From NCBI RefSeq assembly GCF_030151805.1, contig NZ_JASLCN010000021.1, positions 1 through 6,811 of the forward strand: DNA of 6,811 nt, in the 5' to 3' direction. Positions 1 through 5,180 of the stretch are shown here, piece by piece. The first letter of the stretch is position 1. The number at the start of each line of letters is the position of its first letter. The stretch is from Fluviicola sp. Its GTDB lineage: Bacteria > Bacteroidota > Bacteroidia > Flavobacteriales_D > Crocinitomicaceae. Made by a program: the position numbers and the translations under genes. The notes under the pieces are model-generated. The model was not told the DNA's origin. It ran no database searches and saw only the letters and a list, made by a program, of their open reading frames with translations.

Positions 1-1
1 C

Positions 2-325
2 AACGGACCTTTCGGCACGCTTGACGTAATAATATCCGAGGACGCGACAGGTCAGACTGCCGTTGGAAATGCAGCCATTCAAACCTTATTCGGAATGGGA
101 ACCGAAACCAAGCTGCAATACGATGGTGCTGCGCAGGTCAATTCGGGAATTACATCGGTGAAAACGCTTGGAAAAGGAACCATTACTGCCTGGCCGGATC
201 CTCCCAAACCCATTGCAGCAGAAATCTCGTTCACGCTGGCATCCGGATACGAATCAGGAACCATCTCCGTGAGTGGTTTCTTCGATGGATTTGCACTGAT
301 GCCCATTGCCGTTCATATCGGTTAA
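2..325 (+). CDS. C-terminal part of a protein of unknown function (5' end outside window)
   Basis: The frame is open from the first full codon at base 2 to a TAA at 323-325, giving 107 residues, so the gene starts to the left of this window. A Met codon at 95 is in the same frame, but in-frame coding-like sequence precedes it, so it is probably internal. The visible part is rich in Gly, Ala, Thr and Ile and alternates hydrophobic and small residues, as in a beta-rich domain. It holds a Pro cluster (WPDPPKP) near the middle and ends in a hydrophobic stretch (FALMPIAVHIG). No catalytic motif, membrane helix or known family was recognised, and the C-terminus does not look like a type IX secretion sorting domain. 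A strong hairpin terminator follows 48 bases after the stop, so this is the last gene of its transcript. That it is a real gene is fairly sure; its function is unknown. Confidence 0.7.
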   Translation, partial: NGPFGTLDVIISEDATGQTAVGNAAIQTLFGMGTETKLQYDGAAQVNSGITSVKTLGKGTITAWPDPPKPIAAEISFTLASGYESGTISVSGFFDGFALMPIAVHIG

Positions 326-372
326 TTCAATGACAACTTGCTGACATTCATCGGAGAAATGTATGTTAGAGC

Positions 373-410
373 AACCAAAAGAGCAGGGAGTAATCCTTGC
401 TTTTTTGGTT
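373..410 (+). terminator. Rho-independent terminator after the left partial gene
   Basis: Bases 373-388 pair with 395-410 in 16 consecutive pairs around the six-base loop AGTAAT. Two of the pairs are G-U in the + strand RNA (386/397 and 381/402); on the other strand these would be A-C mismatches, so the hairpin favours + strand transcripts. The right arm contains six T (401-406) and four more follow at 409-412, giving the U-rich tail. It lies 48 bases after the stop of the upstream gene. The right arm also carries the -33 part of the next gene's promoter. Confidence 0.82.
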
Positions 411-426
411 TTGTTCAATACCTTTG
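397..426 (+). promoter_or_regulatory. Bacteroidota-type promoter for the small membrane protein gene
   Basis: TTG at 397-399 is followed after exactly 19 bases by TACCTTTG at 419-426, a full match to the Bacteroidota -33/-7 pattern TTG-N19-TAnnTTTG. Transcription would begin near 432-435, leaving an untranslated leader of roughly 20 bases before the ATG at 456. The -33 element sits inside the right arm of the preceding terminator, so one gene's end and the next gene's promoter share the same bases. Confidence 0.65.
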
Positions 427-455
427 AGTACAATCGAAAAAGAACCCCAAAAACA

Positions 456-941
456 ATGCAGGAACTCAAAATTGCACTTTACATTCTGACCGGATTGGTA
501 AGTATTCCCGGAGTGATTATCTGGAATTGGTTCTTCAGAAAATTGATTCATTCGGATAAACCCAGAAAACGAATGGCGTGGCTGGTAACTTTCGCAATGA
601 CGCCTGTTGTTTATAGGGTAATTATTGTTCCCTGGTATCTGGGATTAAGTTTCTTTCCTTCCCATAATTTTTCTAAAGAAAGATGGAATTCAGCCACCGG
701 GACACGCTACGAAATGAGTGAAGATATCATTGATCGCGACATCCTTATCGGGAAAACAAAGGCGGACGTTCAACATCTTTTGGGGAAAGCCGAAAACGTA
801 CCTGAAAACAACGAATGGGAATATATTTTAGGATCGAGACCGGGTTTATTTATCATTTACCCTGATGTATTGAGAATTACTTTCAAGAATGAAAAAGTCG
901 TAAAAGTCAAATGGACTCACCCTGTTCAAATACCCTTATAA
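456..941 (+). CDS. Small membrane protein with SmpA/BamE-like C-terminal segment
   Basis: This is a 161-residue protein of unknown exact role. Two hydrophobic segments, about residues 5-25 and 42-66, are joined by a basic loop (KPRKR). A soluble C-terminal part follows from about residue 70. There the pattern IGKTKADVQHLLGKAE (98-113), then W121/Y123 and LRITFKNEKVVKVKW (139-153), resembles the GxTxxxVxxLLG-WxY-xxFxxxxV layout of SmpA/BamE-like domains; this is inference from pattern only. The same frame is open from an ATG at 363, preceded by GGAGA, which would add 31 residues. I prefer 456 because the longer form would translate through a 16-pair terminator (373-410), and a consensus promoter ends at 426. 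The sequence before 456 (CCCCAAAAACA) is the A-rich leader typical of Bacteroidota. It may be co-transcribed with the antiporter 101 bases downstream. Gene: fairly sure; start: moderate; function: low. Confidence 0.78.
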   Translation: MQELKIALYILTGLVSIPGVIIWNWFFRKLIHSDKPRKRMAWLVTFAMTPVVYRVIIVPWYLGLSFFPSHNFSKERWNSATGTRYEMSEDIIDRDILIGKTKADVQHLLGKAENVPENNEWEYILGSRPGLFIIYPDVLRITFKNEKVVKVKWTHPVQIPL

Positions 942-1042
942 GAAGAAACAAAAAAGCAAACTCATTACTGCCTTTTCAACTATTTTTACTAGTATTGGTT
1001 TTGTTGAAAAACGAAAACTAACAAATACAATTCCGAACTTCC

Positions 1043-2629
1043 ATGCATACGATTTTACCTTTTCTGCTTGCCATGATAGCCGTCATTGTGCTGCTGAACA
1101 TGTGGGCTGTCAAATTGAGAATTGCTTATCCGATCCTGTTGGTCATCGGCGGATTATTGATCAGTTTCATACCGGGATTGCCAACAGTGAAAATTGATCC
1201 GGACCTCATCTTTTTTATTTTCCTGCCTCCTTTATTGTTCGAGGCTTCCTGGAATGTTTCATTCAAAGAAATGAAAAAGTGGTGGCGCATTATCGGAAGT
1301 TTTGCCTTCCTGGTAGTGTTTTTTACCGCGTTATCTGTGGCTGTTGTGACCAATTATGCCATTCCCGGTTTTACGTTGGCATTGGGATTTTTGTTGGGAG
1401 GAATTGTCTCTCCACCCGATGCGGTGAGTACCGGAGCCATTACCAAATTTGTAAAAATTCCCAAATCCACAAGCGCCATCCTGGAAGGTGAAAGTTTGCT
1501 CAACGACGCTTCTTCCCTGATCATTTTCCGTTTCGCTTTACTGGCTGTTGGTTCGGGTCAATTCATCTGGCAACAAGCAGCATTCAGTTTTTTATGGATG
1601 ATTCTCGGCGGTGCAGGAATCGGTTTGATCCTTGCCTGGATTTTTGTTCAGGCGCATAAACGTTTGCCTACGGATGCTCCGTCCGATATTGCGCTCACAC
1701 TGATCGAACCTTACTTTATGTATTGGGCAGCGGAGCAATTGCATTGTTCGGGCGTACTGGCCGTTGTAAGCGGCGGTTTGTTCATGTCGGCAAGAAGACT
1801 CATTTTTTTAAACAGCGCCAGCCGGATCAGAGGTTTCAGCTTTTGGGAAAGTTTTATCTTTATCCTGAACGGAATCGTATTCCTGATTATCGGGCTGGAA
1901 CTTCCTGAAATTGTAGACGGACTTCATGCAAACGGTATTTCACTAAGTACCGCGATCGGTTATGGGGTACTGGTGACCGCCATATTGATCCTTGCGAGAA
2001 TGATCAGTTCCTATGTCGCAATGATTTCCACGCTTATTTTCCGGCCGGGAGTTGCTCCGAGAACAGGTCCCGCTGCAAAAAGACAGCGGTTGTTACTTCC
2101 GCTAATACTTGGTTGGACGGGGATGCGCGGTGTGGTTTCATTAGCAGCAGCCCTTGCAATTCCCGTTACGCTGCATGGCGCACCATTTCCTCACCGGAAC
2201 CTGATTCTTTTCATCACATTTATTGCCATCCTGCTCACTTTGGTCATTCAGGGTCTCACTCTTCCCTACCTGATCAATCGCTGGCGTTTGTTTGATCATT
2301 TCATTAGTGAAGAATCAGAAGAAGCAACCCGGAAAGAAATAAAACGTGGTTTGAAACAACACGTGTTTGAGTTTTTGAAACAGAAACATGAAAACGAATT
2401 GAATGGCCATGCCGAATTGGAAAAGTTTCTGAAACAATGGGAAGAAAAAACCAAAGCTTCAGACGAGAGCCGGATCACGGAAAAAACAAAAGCCCTTTTT
2501 ATTGAAGCGCTGGAAAGTCAGCGGGAATACCTAACCGAACTCAACAAAGATCCCAAGATCAATGAAGAAATTATCCGGCGCCAGCTGTATCAGATCGACC
2601 TGGAAGAAGAACGTATAAAAAGCATTTAA
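1043..2629 (+). CDS. Na+/H+ antiporter, CPA1 (NhaP/NHE-type) family
   Basis: This 528-residue inner-membrane protein should exchange cytoplasmic Na+ (or K+/Li+) for H+, serving pH and salt balance. Residues 1 to about 412 are a series of hydrophobic helices consistent with the 12-13 helix CPA1 fold. Landmarks of the ion site are present: E67 in LLFEASW, D126 in SPPDAVST (the position of the TDP motif), E148/S151/N154/D155 in EGESLLND, and R362 in GWTGMRGVVSLAAALAIP (358-374). N154-D155 is the Asn-Asp pair typical of electroneutral NhaP-like exchangers. Residues 413-528 form a highly charged, probably helical cytosolic tail rich in Glu and Lys, which may be regulatory. The start ATG is the first in frame and leads directly into helix 1. 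No strong ribosome site is seen; a weak promoter-like TAGTATTG lies at 990-997. Family assignment is confident; ion preference cannot be read from the sequence. Confidence 0.95.
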   Translation: MHTILPFLLAMIAVIVLLNMWAVKLRIAYPILLVIGGLLISFIPGLPTVKIDPDLIFFIFLPPLLFEASWNVSFKEMKKWWRIIGSFAFLVVFFTALSVAVVTNYAIPGFTLALGFLLGGIVSPPDAVSTGAITKFVKIPKSTSAILEGESLLNDASSLIIFRFALLAVGSGQFIWQQAAFSFLWMILGGAGIGLILAWIFVQAHKRLPTDAPSDIALTLIEPYFMYWAAEQLHCSGVLAVVSGGLFMSARRLIFLNSASRIRGFSFWESFIFILNGIVFLIIGLELPEIVDGLHANGISLSTAIGYGVLVTAILILARMISSYVAMISTLIFRPGVAPRTGPAAKRQRLLLPLILGWTGMRGVVSLAAALAIPVTLHGAPFPHRNLILFITFIAILLTLVIQGLTLPYLINRWRLFDHFISEESEEATRKEIKRGLKQHVFEFLKQKHENELNGHAELEKFLKQWEEKTKASDESRITEKTKALFIEALESQREYLTELNKDPKINEEIIRRQLYQIDLEEERIKSI

Positions 2630-2650
2630 GAACTCGTTTGTTTCAAAGAA

Positions 2651-2683
2651 ATAATTACCCGGTTTTGATAATCAGGTAATTAT
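2651..2683. repeat. Perfect inverted repeat upstream of the GH18-like gene
   Basis: ATAATTACC at 2651-2659 is matched by GGTAATTAT at 2675-2683, nine perfect pairs around a 15-base centre that itself contains the small palindrome TGATAATCA. No T-run follows, so it is a poor intrinsic terminator. It could be a weak terminator of the antiporter transcript or an operator. A promoter-like TACTCTTG at 2683-2690 touches its right arm. Confidence 0.5.
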
Positions 2684-2752
2684 ACTCTTGTATCCGGAGT
2701 TAAAACATACTTCCTTCACAGGATCAATTTAATAACTCTAAAAACAACAAAT

Positions 2753-3637
2753 ATGTCAACTTTAAATAGTGCAGTTTACGCTGAAGGATGTTTTTACCCC
2801 GCTCCGGGAGATACCGTTTCTCAACTTCAGGAATCTGGTTTTACCACACTCATTTTGAGTCTTTTTCACATCGGAAGAAATTACGATATCAAAACCCCGC
2901 AAATTATGGGTGATATCTATTTCAACAATACGAACATTATTTCGCAAGGCAGTTATGTCGGAGATGTGGGTTGGCCTGCGCTGATCAACAAGGTTATCGG
3001 AGGCAGTATCACACAAGTATGTGCGTCAATCGGTGGTGGTGGCGTACAGGACTATGAAACCATTCAGAAAATTTATAACGACGGTGGCAATTCATTCAGC
3101 GGCACCAACCTGGAAAAATGTTTCGCCACATTCCGAAAAACATTTCCATCCATCAGCATCATTGACATGGATTGTGAAGAAACATACGATCAGGAATCAT
3201 TTGTGGCTTTCTGCCAGATGCTGATCGGAATGGGCTTCGGAATCACTTTCTGTCCTTACGACACTTTTGAACAATCTTTCTGGGTCGGTTCACTGGAAGC
3301 TTTAAACTCGTCCAATCCGGGTGCTGTGAAATGGTGGAACCTGCAGTGTTATGACGGTGGAGGCGGAAACGATCCTCAAAACTGGGCGGATGCAATTACG
3401 GGCACGATCAGTCATTTTAATACGGATAACTTTATCCTTGCCGGAGACTGGACCAATGCCGAAGCTTACGGAGTAAAACAGCTCATGAAGTCATTTAGCA
3501 GTGAAACCTGTGTTGCGGGCGGATTCATCTGGACACTTGATAACATTATCCAACAATATCCTCACGATCCTCTTAGCGGAATGAAAGCTTACACAACTGC
3601 CATTTCTACCGGATTATCGGTTCCGGTTGCCGTTTGA
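2753..3637 (+). CDS. GH18-like (chitinase-fold) glycosidase without a signal peptide
   Basis: The 294-residue protein shows the ordered landmarks of glycoside hydrolase family 18 TIM barrels. ASIGGGG (91-97) fits the strand-3 SxGG motif. SIIDMDCEE (135-143) fits the strand-4 catalytic motif DxDxE, with E142 as proton donor and D140 as its partner. WWNLQCYDGGGG (194-205) fits the strand-6 QxY motif, and GGFIWTLDNI (256-265) fits the strand-8 region ending in a conserved Trp (W260). The length suits a single catalytic barrel. Expected activity is cleavage of beta-1,4 N-acetylglucosamine linkages (chitinase or endo-N-acetylglucosaminidase), though inactive GH18 relatives exist. The N-terminus (MSTLNSAVYAEGC) has no hydrophobic core or lipobox, there is no carbohydrate-binding or sorting domain, and eight cysteines are present. 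The ATG follows an A-rich stretch (AAAAACAACAAAT). It stands alone, with a hairpin terminator after the stop. Family: fairly sure; substrate and location: unknown. Confidence 0.85.
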   Translation: MSTLNSAVYAEGCFYPAPGDTVSQLQESGFTTLILSLFHIGRNYDIKTPQIMGDIYFNNTNIISQGSYVGDVGWPALINKVIGGSITQVCASIGGGGVQDYETIQKIYNDGGNSFSGTNLEKCFATFRKTFPSISIIDMDCEETYDQESFVAFCQMLIGMGFGITFCPYDTFEQSFWVGSLEALNSSNPGAVKWWNLQCYDGGGGNDPQNWADAITGTISHFNTDNFILAGDWTNAEAYGVKQLMKSFSSETCVAGGFIWTLDNIIQQYPHDPLSGMKAYTTAISTGLSVPVAV

Positions 3638-3659
3638 AAAAACAATCAGAATAAATAGA

Positions 3660-3689
3660 ACAAGTGTCCGCTTTTTAGTGGACATTTGT
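3660..3689 (+). terminator. Rho-independent terminator after the GH18-like gene
   Basis: Bases 3660-3672 pair with 3677-3689 in 13 consecutive pairs closed by a TTTT loop. Two pairs (3664/3685 and 3670/3679) are G-U in the + strand RNA, indicating + strand use. The hairpin begins 22 bases after the stop codon. The tail GTTTATAAAAAG is only weakly T-rich, so termination efficiency is uncertain, but the stem is strong. Confidence 0.72.
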
Positions 3690-3767
3690 GTTTATAAAAA
3701 GTGATCTCTGCCAAAAAAAGTAGATCCTTCGAGTATAACTCTCCGATAATTTTTGCTATACTTGATC

Positions 3768-4172
3768 ATGCATAATTTCTTCCTGATTTCCCTCCTTTTC
3801 ATCGTCGGATGTAGCTCTAAAAACAAAGAACCTGAAACACTTCCGGACATTAAATACCTCGACAGTATAGCAGATAAAAATTCAGATTTACTTTATTACT
3901 GGACAGAGGAATCATTTAAACATGAAAAGAGTACTCCGAACAACCAGGATCTGAACATTAAAGTCAATCGGAAAGTAGTGTTTTCCTTCAAAGGAACCAA
4001 ATACATCCTCTACCCTTTCTTCCGAAAAACCTCATCCAACAAGAAGATTTTGTTTCTTCATTTTCTTCTTACAAAAGGTCATTTAAAACCAGATGAATTA
4101 ACATCCGTTTCCTTTAAAGATCTGACTGTCTTAAATACAGAAAAAGCCTACTATTCATATAAAACAAACTAA
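3768..4172 (+). CDS. Small lipoprotein of unknown function
   Basis: This codes for 134 residues. The N-terminus is a short hydrophobic signal (FFLISLLFIVG) ending in the lipobox IVGC, with the lipidated Cys at residue 15, so the protein should be processed by signal peptidase II and anchored in a membrane. The n-region MHN lacks the usual Lys/Arg. The residues after Cys (SSKNKEPE) do not match the described Bacteroidota surface-export signal, so a periplasmic-facing position is more likely. The mature part is about 120 residues, rich in Lys, Ser and aromatic residues, with alternating segments such as KVVFSFKGTKYILYPFF that suggest beta strands. No family was recognised. A TTG at 3753 in the same frame would add five residues (MLYLI); the ATG is preferred because it already supplies a complete signal. 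The DHFR-fold gene follows after 27 bases, with no terminator between them, so the two may be co-transcribed. Confidence 0.72.
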   Translation: MHNFFLISLLFIVGCSSKNKEPETLPDIKYLDSIADKNSDLLYYWTEESFKHEKSTPNNQDLNIKVNRKVVFSFKGTKYILYPFFRKTSSNKKILFLHFLLTKGHLKPDELTSVSFKDLTVLNTEKAYYSYKTN

Positions 4173-4199
4173 TTTACACCACTTTTTAAACACCTGAAA

Positions 4200-4745
4200 A
4201 TGAAAAAAGTAATTCTTGATTTAGCTGTAACCTTAGACGGATTTATTGAAGGGCCAAACGGAGAAATTGATTGGTGTATCATGGACGACGACATGGATTT
4301 TGACGGTTTCTTATCCGGAATTGACACGATCTTTTACGGAAGAGTCAGTTACGATGCCTGGGGGAATTTTCAACCGGATGCAGCTGCCGGTCAGGTAGAA
4401 CTGGACTTGTGGAAAGCAATACACTCCAAAGACAAATTCGTTTTTTCGAGCCGGATCAGGGAAGACGAAAAAGCGACCTTCATTCATTCCGATATCGCTG
4501 CAACCGTAAGTGAAATCAAAAAACGGGGCGGAAAAGATATTTGGCTCTATGGGGGTGCAAGTCTGATCAAAACCTTTATCCAATTGAATTTGGTAGATAC
4601 CTACAGAATATCCGTTCACCCCACAGTTTTGGGAAGCGGAAAACCATTATTTGAAGAGGTAAAAAACCGCATCGAATTGCGTTTGCTCCAAACCCATGTG
4701 TTCAAATCAGGGGTTGTGCAGCTCATTTACGAACCAAATAACTAA
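4200..4745 (+). CDS. Dihydrofolate reductase family protein (RibD C-terminal-like)
   Basis: This 181-residue cytosolic protein belongs to the widespread DHFR/RibD_C-like group related to Bacillus YwjB/YyaP. The first strand MKKVILDLAVTLDGFIEGPNGEIDW (residues 1-25) is characteristic. It is followed by TIFYGRVSYDAW (43-54), the strand KFVFSS (79-84), the NADPH-site Gly-rich segment DIWLYGGASLIKTF (113-126), and the core VDTYRISVHPTVLGSGKPLF (132-151). Known relatives of this fold reduce a pterin or pyrimidine with NADPH, but most members of this stand-alone group have no proven substrate, so a role in folate or riboflavin synthesis should not be assumed. The length is normal for the family and the ATG is the only sensible start. 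It lies 27 bases after the lipoprotein gene. Family: confident; reaction: unknown. Confidence 0.92.
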   Translation: MKKVILDLAVTLDGFIEGPNGEIDWCIMDDDMDFDGFLSGIDTIFYGRVSYDAWGNFQPDAAAGQVELDLWKAIHSKDKFVFSSRIREDEKATFIHSDIAATVSEIKKRGGKDIWLYGGASLIKTFIQLNLVDTYRISVHPTVLGSGKPLFEEVKNRIELRLLQTHVFKSGVVQLIYEPNN

Positions 4746-4783
4746 GCGGTCTTATTAAAGCTTGTATCTTCAAAAGCTTTGCC

Positions 4784-4840
4784 CACTTTGCCACTTTGCG
4801 TTTAACGAAACTATTGATTAACAAACGCCAGAACGCAGAG
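4784..4840. repeat. Degenerate CTTTGCG...CGCAGAG inverted repeat with a short tandem
   Basis: CACTTTGC occurs twice in tandem (4784-4791 and 4792-4799). CTTTGCGTT at 4794-4802 pairs with AACGCAGAG at 4832-4840 except for one G-T pair. Nested inside, GCGTTT (4798-4803) is matched by AAACGC (4823-4828). CTTTGCG/CGCAAAG-type hairpins between genes are, as I recall, common in Bacteroidota genomes, and this looks like a worn copy. No ORF is associated with it. Confidence 0.45.
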
Positions 4841-5064
4841 GATTTAATTGTCATTTTTGTCGTTCCATTATATGCGCTGATCACAATCGCCTGTTTCTGA
4901 TATTGATTGGTTCAGACTTCTCTTACATTCTCAAAGTCCTGAAAAGAATATCGAATAATCATTCCCGGTTAATTACAAGAAAAAAGCTGAACTACCGGTC
5001 TTTCCCCCCTTTTAGAATCTCAAAGCCACTTCTCAAGGTTAGATTAATTGACCCTTTACAGGTA

Positions 5065-5095
5065 TTGTTGTAGATTTTCCATGCCAATAATTTTG
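5065..5095 (+). promoter_or_regulatory. Bacteroidota-type promoter for the large secreted protein gene
   Basis: TTG at 5065-5067 (a second TTG lies at 5068-5070) is followed after 20 bases by TAATTTTG at 5088-5095, a full match to TAnnTTTG. Transcription should start near 5101-5104. That gives an untranslated leader of about 78 bases, longer than the leader inferred for the gene at 456, and leaves room for leader-based control. Confidence 0.68.
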
Positions 5096-5151
5096 CACCA
5101 ACTGAGTTAGGATCGCTTTACGCGTTTGTACAAGGCTGTCTGGACTACTAC

Positions 5152-5177
5152 TACTTTTTTAATCATTCAAAAAAGTA
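5152..5177 (+). promoter_or_regulatory. Leader hairpin immediately before the start codon
   Basis: TACTTTTTT at 5152-5160 pairs perfectly with AAAAAAGTA at 5169-5177 around the eight-base loop AATCATTC. The stem ends three bases before the ATG at 5181 and ties up the A-rich sequence that Bacteroidota normally leave unpaired at the start. It may tune translation or mRNA stability. The stem is almost all A-T and therefore weak, so its effect is uncertain. Confidence 0.45.
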
Positions 5178-5180
5178 CAC

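Larger units (their letters stand above)
4746..5180. other. 435-base intergenic region with repeats and a promoter
   Basis: No convincing gene was found on either strand. Its left part has a 7-pair inverted repeat, AAAGCTT (4757-4763) with AAGCTTT (4774-4780), a weak candidate terminator for the DHFR-fold gene. Next come the decayed CTTTGCG repeat (4784-4840) and about 220 bases (4841-5060) in which I recognise nothing beyond a run of six C at 5004-5009. The right end carries the promoter at 5065-5095 and the leader of the large secreted protein gene, which includes the palindrome TTGTACAA (5126-5133) and a start-proximal hairpin. Confidence 0.6.

Noticed and set aside
95..325. Complete short gene starting at ATG 95
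   Set aside because: The frame is open back to base 2 with coding-like sequence, so 95 is more likely an internal Met of a gene cut by the window edge.
363..455. Start at ATG 363, with GGAGA upstream, for the small membrane protein
   Set aside because: It would translate through a strong intrinsic terminator and a consensus promoter; the start at 456 fits both signals and has an A-rich leader.
951..976. Hairpin AAAAAGCA/TGCCTTTT between the small membrane protein and the antiporter
   Set aside because: There is a mismatch in an 8-base stem, only three G-C-containing positions at the top and a 10-base loop; too weak to call a terminator.
3757..3764. TATACTTG as a promoter -7 element for the lipoprotein gene
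   Set aside because: It would place the transcript start inside the coding region after ATG 3768, and no TTG lies at the right distance upstream.
3753..3767. TTG start giving a five-residue longer lipoprotein
   Set aside because: The ATG at 3768 already supplies a full lipoprotein signal, and the TTG adds no basic n-region.
4311..4619. Minus-strand open stretch of 102 codons
   Set aside because: It is antisense to the well-matched DHFR-fold gene, with no start signal or recognisable protein features.
4757..4780. AAAGCTT/AAGCTTT inverted repeat as terminator of the DHFR-fold gene
   Set aside because: Only seven pairs, mostly A-T, with a ten-base loop and no T-run; mentioned only as a weak candidate.
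5126..5133. Palindrome TTGTACAA in the leader of the secreted protein gene
   Set aside because: An eight-base palindrome is expected by chance and it has no partner site nearby.
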